Positions 32,522 to 41,168 of a DNA stretch of 64,000 nucleotides are shown here, one piece after another. The notes under the pieces were generated by a model, which saw nothing but the letters and a program-made list of their open reading frames with translations, ran no database searches and was not told the DNA's origin. The number at the start of each line of letters is the position of its first letter. Positions within the stretch are counted from its first letter, which is position 1. Where the stretch lies: contig NZ_JAPELY010000001.1 of the NCBI RefSeq assembly GCF_026343295.1, forward strand, positions 2,790,001 through 2,854,000, in the 5' to 3' direction. The position numbers were made by a program, and so were the translations under genes. The DNA comes from Streptomyces sp. NBC_00083. Lineage in GTDB: Bacteria; Actinomycetota; Actinomycetes; Streptomycetales; Streptomycetaceae.

Positions 32522-33142
32522 CTACTCGAAGCGTGAGGTGTCGCCCGCTCCCCGGCGTACGATCTCCAGCTCGCCGCTGGAGAAGTCGAGGACGGTCGTC
32601 GGCTCGGTGCCGCAGTCCCCGGAGTCCAGTACGGCGTCCACCACGTGGTCGAGGCGCTCCTTGATCTCCCAGCCCTGCGTCATCGGCTCCTCCTCGTCGG
32701 GCAGCAGCAGGGTGCTGGAGAGCAGGGGTTCACCGAGCTCGGCGAGGAGCGCCTGGGCGACGGCGTGGTCGGGGATGCGCACGCCGACCGTCTTCTTCTT
32801 CGGGTGCAGCAACTGCCGCGGCACCTCCCGCGTCGCGGGCAGGATGAACGTGTAACTGCCCGGCGTGGCCGCCTTGATCGCGCGGAACACATCGTTGTCG
32901 ATCTGCACGAACTGACCCAGCTGGGCAAAGTTCTGGCACACCAGGGTGAAGTGGTGACGGTCGTCGAGAGAGCGGATGGACCGGATCCGGTCGATGCCGT
33001 CGCGGCTGCCCAGCTGACAGCCCAACGCGTAGCAGGAATCGGTCGGGTAGGCGACGAGCGCGCCGGAACGGATGCTGTCCGCCACGCTGCTGATGGTGCG
33101 CCGCTGGGGGTTCTCGGGGTGCACGTCGAAGTACTTTGCCAT
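32522..33142 (-). CDS. YrdC/YciO/Sua5 family protein
   Basis: This 206-residue protein has the YrdC fold signature: GALVAYPTDSCYALGC (nucleotide/threonine site), IRSLDDRHHFTLVCQN, AATPGSYTFILPATREVPRQL and VGVRIPDHAVAQALLAELGEPLLSSTLLL. Sua5/YrdC makes threonylcarbamoyl-AMP for the tRNA t6A base. The wording here is nearer to the YciO branch, whose role is less clear. It lies 85 bp downstream of the AlaRS-like gene on the same strand and may be cotranscribed with it. Confidence 0.85.
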   Translation of the reverse strand: MAKYFDVHPENPQRRTISSVADSIRSGALVAYPTDSCYALGCQLGSRDGIDRIRSIRSLDDRHHFTLVCQNFAQLGQFVQIDNDVFRAIKAATPGSYTFILPATREVPRQLLHPKKKTVGVRIPDHAVAQALLAELGEPLLSSTLLLPDEEEPMTQGWEIKERLDHVVDAVLDSGDCGTEPTTVLDFSSGELEIVRRGAGDTSRFE

Positions 33143-33227
33143 TCGCCGAGTCTAAGGTCCCGGCCGGCCGGCGGCCCGTTCCGAAGGGGGCGGGGCCTGG
33201 CGCCGGCCCCGCCCCCGCTGCCGGACC

Positions 33228-34403
33228 TCACCCCGGGGTGCCCCCGCGCAGGCCGCGTACGAGGTCACGGGGCAGGCCGTGGGTGTCGTGCAGGTAGCTG
33301 TAGTCCTCCTCGTCGAGCGGGGTGGAGAAGCGGGGCCGGGACAGGATGCGACGACCGCGTTCGAGCAGCCGGGTGAAGCGGTGCTCCTCGTCCAGGAACA
33401 CCTCACGGACCCGGCCGCCGGGCTCGCTCTGCCCGAAGTGGTCCAGGGTGTGCTGGAACAGTTCCCTGGGCAGATCGCCGAGCGTGCGGGACGGATCGTC
33501 CCGCCACAGGGTGGTGAGGGCGCGCCGGATCAGGCGTCGCAGGACGTACCCGCGCCCCGTGTTGGACGGCAGGACACCGTCGCCGATCACGACGATGCCC
33601 GACCGCAGGTGGTCGCAGACCAGGCGCAGCGACGGTTCGTCCAGCGGCCACAGCGACGGCACCGTACGCGTCCACGGCTCGAACAGGTCGGTTTCGAAGA
33701 CCGACCTCTTGCCCTGGAGGACGGCGACGAGCCGCTCCAGGCCGAGCCCGGTGTCGACGTTCGGCCGGGGCAGCAGGCCGAGGCTCCCGTCGTCGCCGCG
33801 GCGGTGACGCATCATCACGTGGTTCCACACCTCCACCCACCGGTCGTCACCGGTCGGGGTCGAGCGCGGCGGGCCCTCTCCCGTCCTTACGAAGATCTCC
33901 GTATCGGGACCGCACGGCCCGGTCGGCCCGTTGGACCACCAGTTCTCGTCGGTGGTCAGCTCCACCGGCACCCCGCGCTCCTCCCAGGTGCGCAGCGAGT
34001 CGGTGTCCGGACCGGACCGCTCGTCGCCGCCGAACACCGTGGCGTACAGCAGCCGCGGATCCACTCCGAATCCGTTGACGAGCAGGTCGTGGCCCCAGTC
34101 GATGCTCTGCGAGCCGCCGTAGTCTCCGAGCGACCAGGTGCCGAGCATCTCGAAGACCGTCAGATGGCTGGAGTCGCCGACCTCGTCCAGGTCGGTGGTG
34201 CGCAGACAGCGCTGCACATTGACCAGGCGGCGGCCGAGCGGGTGGGGCCGCCCCTCCAGATAGGGGGTGAGCGGATGCATGCCGGCGGTGGTGAACAGGA
34301 CGGAATCACCGGGCGGTGACAGGAGCGTCGACCCCGTGATGCGCCGGTGGCCCCGGTCCTGGAAGTACTCGACGAACGTGCGGACGATGTGGTCGGTGTT
34401 CAT
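33228..34403 (-). CDS. Short alanyl-tRNA synthetase-like protein (no editing or C-Ala domain)
   Basis: This 391-residue protein follows the N-terminal half of AlaRS: FTTAGMHPLTPYL, VNVQRCLRTTDLDEVGDSSH, FEMLGTWSLGDY, the WWSNGPTGPCGPDTEI loop, VEVWNHVMMRH, VDTGLGLERL and DHLRSGIVVIGDGVLPSNTGRGYVLRRL. Catalytic and tRNA-recognition parts are therefore present, but the editing domain and C-Ala domain of full-length AlaRS (~890 residues) are missing. It cannot be the housekeeping enzyme. Possible jobs are an aminoacyl donor in biosynthesis, a resistant paralogue, or alanylation of another molecule. The ATG at 34403 has AAGGAA upstream. Confidence 0.88.
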   Translation of the reverse strand: MNTDHIVRTFVEYFQDRGHRRITGSTLLSPPGDSVLFTTAGMHPLTPYLEGRPHPLGRRLVNVQRCLRTTDLDEVGDSSHLTVFEMLGTWSLGDYGGSQSIDWGHDLLVNGFGVDPRLLYATVFGGDERSGPDTDSLRTWEERGVPVELTTDENWWSNGPTGPCGPDTEIFVRTGEGPPRSTPTGDDRWVEVWNHVMMRHRRGDDGSLGLLPRPNVDTGLGLERLVAVLQGKRSVFETDLFEPWTRTVPSLWPLDEPSLRLVCDHLRSGIVVIGDGVLPSNTGRGYVLRRLIRRALTTLWRDDPSRTLGDLPRELFQHTLDHFGQSEPGGRVREVFLDEEHRFTRLLERGRRILSRPRFSTPLDEEDYSYLHDTHGLPRDLVRGLRGGTPG

Positions 34404-34533
34404 GACTGCGGATTCCTTCGCTGCGGGGCAGCCGGAAAGGGACCGCGGCGCGGGATGCGAACAGGAACCCGGAAGGAGAGTCCGACGATCCACCGGCGGG
34501 CCGTTTCCGGTCGCCGGGGAGTGGGGGATGAGG

Positions 34534-34602
34534 TCAGGCGGCGGCAACCGGCGAGCTGGTCGCTCGCGCGGTCGAGGTGCCGATACAGATGATGACCTTC
34601 AT
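34534..34602 (-). CDS. Possible leader peptide upstream of the AlaRS-like gene
   Basis: A 22-codon frame starts MKVIICIGTS and ends with three Ala codons before TGA. It is 130 bp upstream of the AlaRS-like start on the same strand, and a CCGGCG/CGCCGG stem lies between them. The position and terminal Ala run would suit attenuation by charged tRNA-Ala. No good ribosome site precedes it and Ala codons are common here, so the call is weak. Confidence 0.25.
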   Translation of the reverse strand: MKVIICIGTSTARATSSPVAAA

Positions 34603-35180
34603 GCCGTCCACGGTAACGCGCTGGTCATGCGAGCGCACGCGAGTTTGCGGTTCGGGTGGGCGACATCACGCGCGCCGCGGCGACGGGGAGATCACGCGGG
34701 TGGCGGTGGGCGGGCGCGGGCCGGCGGCGGTCCACGCCCGGCGTCGGCCGGGGGGCGACCCGGCGAGGGGGTGGCGCTTCCTGATGGGGGGAGTACCAGG
34801 GAGCGCGCCGTCCCACCCCGCCGGGCGCCTTCCCAGTGGCGGCGCAGCAGCCAAGAACTCCCGCGGTTGCCCTGCCGGATCGATCTGCCCACCGGGAGCA
34901 TGTGGGGCACGCAGACTGCCGAACGGTCGAGGCCACCCGTACAGGTCCGAGAGGGTGAACCCCGTCCGTTACGTCTCACCATCGCAGCGGCCGGAGCGTG
35001 TGTACAGGCGCATTCTGGACGCCCGGCGGACGGTGCCGCCGAGGAACCCGGCGGAGCGCGGTGTGCGGCGCCCCGAAGTGCGATGAGCCGGTGTGTGCGC
35101 CAACTTCCTTGCTGTGCACTCGACTTGGGGAAGGCGGGGAAGGCGGTCCCAGGTGACCCGGCTCGGGTGAGCCCGCCGGC
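34603..35180. other. Long intergenic region, no supported gene
   Basis: This ~580-bp stretch lies upstream of the AlaRS-like leader and downstream of the DUF1269-like gene on the same strand. Open frames occur in several registers but have low-complexity Arg/Pro/Gly composition and no ribosome sites. I see no repeat, palindrome or RNA gene that I can defend. Confidence 0.45.
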
Positions 35181-35681
35181 TCAAGTCGTACCGTCGCCTT
35201 CCGCGGCCCGCTCCGCCGCCTCGACCTGCGCGGCGAACTCGTGAGCGGGCAGGCGCTCCAGGCTGCCGCCGTAACGTCGGGCCAGCTCGTCGGCGGGCTC
35301 CTGCGACGACTCGTGCAGATCCACGACCAGCATGGACGCCCCGTCCTCGATCCTGCCGCTCAGCATGATCAGGCCGGCTCCGCCCTCCATGAGCTGACGG
35401 TTCTCCGCCGCGTTGGCCAGGGCGGCCCCCGCCGCGCTGCCCAGGAGCACGCCGATCGGCCCGCCCAGCAGCCCCACGAGGCCGCCGACCAGCCCACCGC
35501 CCACCGTGGGCACCCCCGCACCCCGCACATGGTTCTCCGGCACATCCAGGACGCCCTCCGCGGACCGCTCCAGGACCGCCGCCTGACGCAGCCCCGGCAG
35601 CGAGACCGCCTCCTCGTAGGCCGCACGGCACTGCTCGGGACGGGTGAACGAGATCAGCAGAACATGGTGAGTCTCCGCCAT
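35181..35681 (-). CDS. Glycine-zipper membrane-associated protein (DUF1269-like)
   Basis: This 166-residue protein has a ferredoxin-like N-terminal half (LLISFTRPEQCRAAYEEAVSL...AVLERS) and a central stretch of about 35 residues of Gly/Ala/Val/Leu (VGGGLVGGLVGLLGG...GVLLGSAAGAALANA). A soluble end follows with SGRIEDGASMLVVDLHESS. This order is the pattern of DUF1269, seen in stress-induced membrane proteins of unknown action. A GAGGAG site precedes the ATG at 35681. Confidence 0.72.
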   Translation of the reverse strand: MAETHHVLLISFTRPEQCRAAYEEAVSLPGLRQAAVLERSAEGVLDVPENHVRGAGVPTVGGGLVGGLVGLLGGPIGVLLGSAAGAALANAAENRQLMEGGAGLIMLSGRIEDGASMLVVDLHESSQEPADELARRYGGSLERLPAHEFAAQVEAAERAAEGDGTT

Positions 35682-35931
35682 CGCAGATCCACTCCTCGTT
35701 GCAGGGCACACGGCACGGGGCTCTCCCAGTGGACCGCCCCCACCGCGGTTCCGCCAGGCGGGCACGGCCGTCGGGCGGCGCCGCGATCGGCAACAGGAAC
35801 GGCTCGATCAGGATCGGCTCGGTGCGGGCCCCGGCGAGGGAGTGGTCAGCCGGTCGTACCCCGCCCCGAACTCCTCCGCGGGGATCACATAGCCCCCGGG
35901 CCGGCGAGTGCCGGCCCATGTCGTTGACCCC

Positions 35932-37461
35932 TCAGCTTTCCGGGCCGCCGAACCACCGCTCTGCCGCCTGCTCGAAGGCCTCCCGGTCGGGGACGCGATC
36001 GCCGGCCCACGCGACCACGCCGTCCGGCCTGACAAGGACCGCGCCGAGGCCGAGGTCGTTCTCGGCCGGGCCCGCCGCGTACCGCAGTCGGCTCTCCCAG
36101 CCCTGCGCCGCATCGCGCAGGCGCCCGTCGGCGCTGAAGTCGAGCACGACGCCCTGTCCGTGCCGCGTCAGATCGGCGAGGTGCGTACCGTCCCCGAGGC
36201 GGAACTCGGGGGCGCCGAGGCCGACGAGGGGGTGCTCGTCGCCGAGGTCGTAGCGCACCCACGTTCCCGACAGGCGCTGGGACACATAGGTCGCTCCGTC
36301 CGGGGTCCCGATCAGGTTGCGCACCACATCCTGGAGCGCCTGGGCGTAGGGGCCGGGCCGCATGACGGCGACCTGGGCGCGCGACCAGTCGAGGACGGCC
36401 GCGCCGATGGGGAGCCGCTCGTGGGCGTACGTGTCGAGCAGCCCCTCCGGCGCGTGCTTGTGCACGGTCGCCGCGAGCTTCCACCCGAGGTTCACGGCGT
36501 CCCCGATGCCCAGGTTGAGGCCCTGTCCGCCGAGCGGGGAATGGATGTGGGCCGCGTCCCCCGCGAGCAGGACGCGCCCTTGGCGGTAGGCCGTCGTCTG
36601 CATCGCCCGGTCGGTGTAGCTGGAGGCGAGACGGACATCGCTCAGGGTGACGTCGGTGCCGGATATGTGGCGCAGCACCGCTTGGAGATGCTCGCGGGTG
36701 GGTGGACGCGTGCGGTCGAAGGCGCCGCCGTCGAAGTCCATCATGCCGATGTGCCCCGGCGAGATCTGGAGGTACATGCCCCTCGGCGTCAGGGTGAATC
36801 CGAAGCCGAGCTGCTCGGGCTCGGCCACCGTGGCGTCCATGGAATAGCCGGTGAACTGCGGTTCCGTGCCGGTGAAGTGGAATCCGGCGAGCCCGCGCAC
36901 CGTACTGCGTCCGCCGTCGCAGCCGACGAGCCAGCGCGCCGCGTACGCGTGCTCACCGGCCCGTGCGACGACGCCCTCGCCGTCCTGGTCGATGCCGGAG
37001 ACCGTGACGCCGTACCGGACCTCCACGCCGAGCCGGGCGGCCTGCTCCGACAGCACCGTCTCGACCGCTTCCAGGTGGGTCAGCACGGGGCCCGTCGCCG
37101 GGGTGGGCAGCCGGTGCGGCAGGGCGGCCGGGTCGATCAGCGCGGAATCGAGCATCATGCCCGCGAAGTGGCCGCCGCCGCGCCTCGGCTGCCACGAGGG
37201 CGCGGCGGTGCCCGGGGCGACTCCGGTGCCGGGGCCCTGGGGACCGCCCGATTCCGTCAGCAGCCGGTCCAGCAGACCGCGCCGGTGGAACGCCTCGGCC
37301 GATGCCGCGGACAGACCCCGCAGACCGAGGGGCTTCGCCTTGAGCGGGGAGCCGGACTCGTGCTCGCGCTCCAGCACCAGGACGGAACAGCCCGCGAGGC
37401 CGAGCTCGCAGGCGAGGAACAGACCCACAGGGCCGGCACCCACAATCACTACGTCATACAT
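35932..37461 (-). CDS. FAD-dependent aromatic hydroxylase-type monooxygenase
   Basis: This 509-residue flavoprotein has the Rossmann FAD motif VVIVGAGPVGLFLACEL at the start, VGCDGGRSTVR (the DG motif) in the middle, and GDAAHIHSPLGGQGLNLGIGDAVNLGWKLA, the second FAD/ribityl motif. A thioredoxin-like C-terminal domain of about 120 residues follows, as in PHBH-like enzymes acting on polyketide aromatics or rifampicin (Rox-type). It should use NAD(P)H and O2. The substrate could be an antibiotic or plant/soil phenolic. It is preceded by a 15-bp repeat and, further upstream, a metallophosphoesterase gene on the same strand. Confidence 0.9.
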   Translation of the reverse strand: MYDVVIVGAGPVGLFLACELGLAGCSVLVLEREHESGSPLKAKPLGLRGLSAASAEAFHRRGLLDRLLTESGGPQGPGTGVAPGTAAPSWQPRRGGGHFAGMMLDSALIDPAALPHRLPTPATGPVLTHLEAVETVLSEQAARLGVEVRYGVTVSGIDQDGEGVVARAGEHAYAARWLVGCDGGRSTVRGLAGFHFTGTEPQFTGYSMDATVAEPEQLGFGFTLTPRGMYLQISPGHIGMMDFDGGAFDRTRPPTREHLQAVLRHISGTDVTLSDVRLASSYTDRAMQTTAYRQGRVLLAGDAAHIHSPLGGQGLNLGIGDAVNLGWKLAATVHKHAPEGLLDTYAHERLPIGAAVLDWSRAQVAVMRPGPYAQALQDVVRNLIGTPDGATYVSQRLSGTWVRYDLGDEHPLVGLGAPEFRLGDGTHLADLTRHGQGVVLDFSADGRLRDAAQGWESRLRYAAGPAENDLGLGAVLVRPDGVVAWAGDRVPDREAFEQAAERWFGGPES

Positions 37462-37643
37462 GGCGATCCCCTCCACCAACCGACAGCCGGGCGAGCACCC
37501 GGCCTGACGTCTCCACGGTGCCGCCCCCGGCCGACAGCCGGCCGACAGCCCCCGACACGCCACCGACAGCCCGGAGACGACGCACCGCCCGACCGGTCCC
37601 CGGGCGGGGCCGATCGAGCGGTGCGGTGGACGACGCGGGCCGG

Positions 37644-37703
37644 TGGTGCGAACCCTTGTGGTGTGGACCCGTGTGGTGCGGACCTATGCGGTGCGGGCCC
37701 GTG
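37644..37703 (+). repeat. 15-bp tandem repeat, four units, between the phosphoesterase and monooxygenase genes
   Basis: TGGTGCGAACCCTTG, TGGTGTGGACCCGTG, TGGTGCGGACCTATG and CGGTGCGGGCCCGTG abut, and a decayed fifth unit reaches the phosphoesterase stop at 37714. One + frame reads WCEPL-WCGPV-WCGPM-RCGPV, not used by a credible gene. Confidence 0.75.
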
Positions 37704-37713
37704 TGCCGTGGGG

Positions 37714-39441
37714 CTACTTGGCCGGATGGGCCAGGAGCAGCTCGGTGTTGTGGTCGACGGAGGCGCCCAGCCTGGCGGCCGGCGTGCCGTAGGGGTCGTT
37801 GTACGACAACTCGCGGTAGAGCGCGGCGAGTCCACGGTCGGAGGTGTCGCCGAAGTCCGTCGTGTAGGGCGCGGCCGACTCGATGAGCGTCGTGAAGAGC
37901 GAGAGCGTGCCGTCGCCGTTGTCCGCGATCTCGATGATCCGTGCGTGCTGCGGAAAGTCCACGTGGGACGCGGTGTTGATCTCCCAGAAGGCGCGCTCGG
38001 GAACGGCGTGGGCGTGCGGGGTGATCCGGTTCTCGTGGGTGTGGCCGTTCACCCAGGCCACCACGTTGGGGTAGCGCTGGAGCAGCGAGACGAGCGCGTT
38101 GCCGTCGTGACGGCCCTCGAAGGGGTGGTACGGGTCGGGCAGCAGGTTGCCCATGGTGGTGCTCGTGTGGTGGCTGAACAGGACGATGAGCGAGTCGCCC
38201 GAACCGCCGCGCACCACATGCCCGTCGGTGTCGTACCAGTGGCCGCTGTGCGACTTCAGGACCGATTCGAGCCAGTTGAGCTGGGCGGTGCCGAGCGAAC
38301 CGTCCGCGAAACCCGCCCTGTTGGTGGTGTCCAGGCTGATGCCGAGCACACCGTCCGCCAGCGGGAACGTGTAGTACAGGTGACCGCTGTGGGCGGCGTC
38401 GGAGGTGAAGCCGTGGCCGACGGGTCCGGCACCGGCGTACGCCGGATTCAGGTGCGCCTTGGCGAACTCGGCCGGGGTGAACGGGCGGCGCCGCTCGTCC
38501 GGGGTCACCTTGCGTATCGCCCCGCCGTTGCCGAGCAGCGTGCCGAGCAGGAGCACCGCCTGCGCCGGGTCGTGGCGCAGGGCGGCGGCGAGCTTGGCCG
38601 CGGTTGCGTCGTCGCAGCCCTCGATCTTCCGGTCACCGGTGTACAGATCGTTGAGCAGGCCGAGGTCGGGCAGGCTGCCCTCGATGCTGTCGTCGTGGTT
38701 GCCGACCGTCGTGTACCAGGGGACGTCGAGCCCGGGGGCGTCGAAGGCGCGGGTCGCGCCCGAGAGGAAGCCCGGGATCTGCGGGAGGCCCTTGGCCTTG
38801 TAGGTGTCCTGGAAGGACAGTTCGGGGTTCCAGTAGGACGCGCTCCCGGAGTTCTGCACGCCCTCGTACCGTGTGGCGTCACCACTGCTCGGGGTGACCC
38901 GGCCGCCGCTCATGACGGTCAAGTACCAGTCGAGTTCGATGAGTTCGTGGTTGTCGGTGTTGTCACCGGTCGCCATCACCGTGCTGAACGGCAGTCCGGT
39001 GTACGGTCCTTGGCGCACCGCGTTGACCCGCTCGACCAGCGACGACGCGCCACGCACCGTGAGGGCTTCCTGCGGGCGGTGGGCGCTGTCGTTGTACTGG
39101 GCCAGGTACTCGAAACGTACCGGCGACTCGGTGTCCGCGAGGTGCAGATCGGTGAACTGTACGAAGGAGGCGAGCCCGGTGCGGCGGTCGTCCCGGCCCG
39201 CGCCGGCGCCGGCCAGTTCGCCGCGGACCACGAGCGGCCAGCCGGGGCCCGAGACCAGGCGCTTGTACGCGCCGGTGCCGACGGGCGTGGCGGCCTGCTC
39301 CAGCGTGGTTCCGCCGAGGCGTACGGCCCGCGCCGCGGTCACCGCCATGGCGCGGTCCTGCGCCGTCGCCGACCACAGTGCGGCCCCCGCGGCCGCGGCG
39401 GACATCCTGGCAACGAACTGACGCCGGCTCATCCCGCGCAT
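37714..39441 (-). CDS. Tat-exported metallophosphoesterase (TIGR03767-like)
   Basis: This 575-residue precursor begins MRGMSRRQFVARM, a twin-arginine signal. Calcineurin-type motifs are FTDLHLAD (metal ligands D and H), ATGDNTDN, a GNHDDS motif in VPWYTTVGNHDDSIEG, and late HH/ NGHTHENR. Length and the internal insertion between GDNTD and GNHD fit the actinobacterial TIGR03767 group. It presumably hydrolyses a phosphoester outside the membrane; the substrate is unknown. GGGGGA precedes the ATG at 39441. Confidence 0.9.
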   Translation of the reverse strand: MRGMSRRQFVARMSAAAAGAALWSATAQDRAMAVTAARAVRLGGTTLEQAATPVGTGAYKRLVSGPGWPLVVRGELAGAGAGRDDRRTGLASFVQFTDLHLADTESPVRFEYLAQYNDSAHRPQEALTVRGASSLVERVNAVRQGPYTGLPFSTVMATGDNTDNHELIELDWYLTVMSGGRVTPSSGDATRYEGVQNSGSASYWNPELSFQDTYKAKGLPQIPGFLSGATRAFDAPGLDVPWYTTVGNHDDSIEGSLPDLGLLNDLYTGDRKIEGCDDATAAKLAAALRHDPAQAVLLLGTLLGNGGAIRKVTPDERRRPFTPAEFAKAHLNPAYAGAGPVGHGFTSDAAHSGHLYYTFPLADGVLGISLDTTNRAGFADGSLGTAQLNWLESVLKSHSGHWYDTDGHVVRGGSGDSLIVLFSHHTSTTMGNLLPDPYHPFEGRHDGNALVSLLQRYPNVVAWVNGHTHENRITPHAHAVPERAFWEINTASHVDFPQHARIIEIADNGDGTLSLFTTLIESAAPYTTDFGDTSDRGLAALYRELSYNDPYGTPAARLGASVDHNTELLLAHPAK

Positions 39442-39693
39442 GTGCGATCCCCCTGGTGACACTGACAGTCGATGGCGCGGCGGCCTTCGAGCGCGCCGCG
39501 CGGGCACACACTACTGGTGGGTAGCCGGATGTACAGGGGCTGGGGGGAAACTTGGGGGAAACAAAAAGGGGGCGGCGGCGCAGTGCGCGGATCGCCGTGA
39601 ATTCCCGGCGGATTGCCCGGAGCGGGTGGGGCGGTGCCGCCGAACAGGGAGGGTCCGCGCCCTCCGAGGAGGCCGGCTGTGTCGCCGGGACAC

Positions 39694-39728
39694 ACGTCAA
39701 CGGCCGCTGGTCGGGCGGCCGTTGACGT
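39694..39728. terminator. 14-bp perfect hairpin downstream of the SH3-like gene
   Basis: ACGTCAACGGCCGC and its exact complement surround a 7-nt loop. It lies 12 bp after the stop of the SH3-like gene on the minus strand. Confidence 0.8.
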
Positions 39729-39739
39729 ATACGGTCAGC

Positions 39740-40129
39740 TCACTTGCAGTACGGCACGGGCGCCAGGTTCTGCACGTAACGTGCCGCGACCCAGCCGGAC
39801 TTGCCGGCGCCGAGCCGGTACCAGAGCTTGTTGCCGCCCACGTCCTGGCCGTTCTTCTTGCACTGGAGCGCGGTGATGGTGCCGTTGGGCAGCAGGGTGA
39901 GCCGCTTGGAGGTGGTGTTCGCCTCCTGGTGGACCCAGAGACCGCCGTTGGCCACGACGCGGCCCGTGGGCGCCGCCGCCGGTGCGGTGCCGGCCGTCTG
40001 CGCGGCCGGAGCGCCGTCGGCCGTCGGCGCCGCCGCGGACGCCCCGCCCGCGGCGAGCAGGATCCCCGAACCCGCGAGTGCTGCGACGGCGCCCGCGACG
40101 ACGGCCCTGCGCATGCCAGATACGTACAC
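39740..40129 (-). CDS. Small secreted SH3-like domain protein
   Basis: This 129-residue precursor has a signal peptide (RRAVVAGAVAALAGSGILLAAGGASA) and an Ala/Thr-rich linker. A compact region follows: GGLWVHQEANTTSKRLTLLPNGTITALQCKKN, then KLWYRLGAGKSGWVAARYV. The pattern 'G-L-x-VH...S....L..G..I.....C....WY.L....GWV.ARY' is that of bacterial SH3 (SH3b) domains that bind cell wall or proteins. A disulfide between LQCK and PYCK Cys is likely. GTG 40129 is favoured by AGGGGA upstream. Confidence 0.75.
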   Translation of the reverse strand: MYVSGMRRAVVAGAVAALAGSGILLAAGGASAAAPTADGAPAAQTAGTAPAAAPTGRVVANGGLWVHQEANTTSKRLTLLPNGTITALQCKKNGQDVGGNKLWYRLGAGKSGWVAARYVQNLAPVPYCK

Positions 40130-40378
40130 GCTGTTCCCCTTTCATTCCCTTTGGGTGGTGCGCCCTGTAGGACAGGGGATCGTGGCGATCCGTTCCATCG
40201 CGGACGAAGAACTTCCTTAGTGTGTATGGCAGTTGATGTGATCAAGGGAGGTGTGGTCGGACTCCCGCGGGTGTGTGGGGGTGTGCGTGCGGCGGTCCGG
40301 CCCCGCGGGGGCCGTGTGGCACCGGGCGCCACCCGAGGCGGCATGGCGCACCGGCCGCCGGGAAGGAATGATGCGGCC

Positions 40379-41074
40379 ATGTCACGCTCACTCGCTTCGG
40401 AAGGATGCCGTCAAGTGCTCCGTAGAAAAGGTGCGTTGCTCGCCGCTGTCGTCCTCATCCCGCTCGCCACGGCAACCCAGGCCGGCGCGGCCACCACGCC
40501 CGCACCGACGGCCGGCGGCTGCGCCTACACTCCGGCGGTGCCCGCCGACAACTACAAGGGGATTCCGACGTTCGACCCGGCCAAGGCGGCCCGTCCCTTC
40601 AAGGCCACGCTGCGCACCGGCCAGGGCGCCATCACCTTCAAGGCGCTGACCGACAAGGCGCCGTGCACCACCAACTCCTTCCGGTTCCTCGCGGAGAAGA
40701 ACTACTTCAACGGCACGCACTGCCACCGGCTCACCACCGCGCGGCTGTATGTGCTGCAGTGCGGCGACCCGACCGGCACGGGCAGCGGAGGACCCGGCTA
40801 CTCCTTCCCGGACGAGAACCTGACCGGGGCGACCTATCCGGCCGGGACGGTCGCCATGGCCAACGCGGGCCCCAACACCAATGGAAGCCAGTTCTTCTTC
40901 GTGTGGAAGGACACCAAACTGTCGCCCGCCTACACCCCGTTCGGCACGGTCACGGCGGGGCTCGACGTCCTGCAGAAGATCGCGGCGGGTGGTGAGGACG
41001 ACCAGAACGGGCCGGGCGACGGCTTCCCCACGCTGCCCGTGAACATCAAGCGCGTGCAGATCAAGAAGGGGTAA
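40379..41074 (+). CDS. Secreted cyclophilin-type peptidyl-prolyl isomerase
   Basis: This 231-residue precursor has a signal peptide (LLAAVVLIPLATATQAGA) and a cyclophilin domain: the NSFRFLAEKNYFNGTHCHRL start, GDPTGTGSGGPGYSFPDEN, GTVAMANAGPNTNGSQFFFVWKDT and FGTVTAGLDVL. The catalytic Arg of FxRxIxxF is not in its usual place, since the sequence has CHRL. It should assist folding of exported proteins. A GGAAGGA site lies upstream. The last codons contain GATCAAGAAGG, which recurs just after the stop, a small local duplication. Confidence 0.88.
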   Translation: MSRSLASEGCRQVLRRKGALLAAVVLIPLATATQAGAATTPAPTAGGCAYTPAVPADNYKGIPTFDPAKAARPFKATLRTGQGAITFKALTDKAPCTTNSFRFLAEKNYFNGTHCHRLTTARLYVLQCGDPTGTGSGGPGYSFPDENLTGATYPAGTVAMANAGPNTNGSQFFFVWKDTKLSPAYTPFGTVTAGLDVLQKIAAGGEDDQNGPGDGFPTLPVNIKRVQIKKG

Positions 41075-41168
41075 TCAAGATGATCAAGAAGGACTGATCA
41101 GGGGCACGTGATCACGGAGGTGTGACCGGCCTCGTGCGGGCCATCGCTGCACGTGCCGGTCGCACATG

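Noticed and set aside
34603..35180. Open frames of about 60-110 codons in the region between the AlaRS-like leader and the DUF1269-like gene
   Set aside because: They are overlapping frames in several registers with Pro/Arg/Gly noise and no ribosome sites.
35908..39459. 1183-codon + strand frame across the monooxygenase and phosphoesterase genes
   Set aside because: The minus strand carries complete flavoprotein and Tat-phosphoesterase motifs. The + product is Val/Gly/Glu/Arg/His-biased noise.
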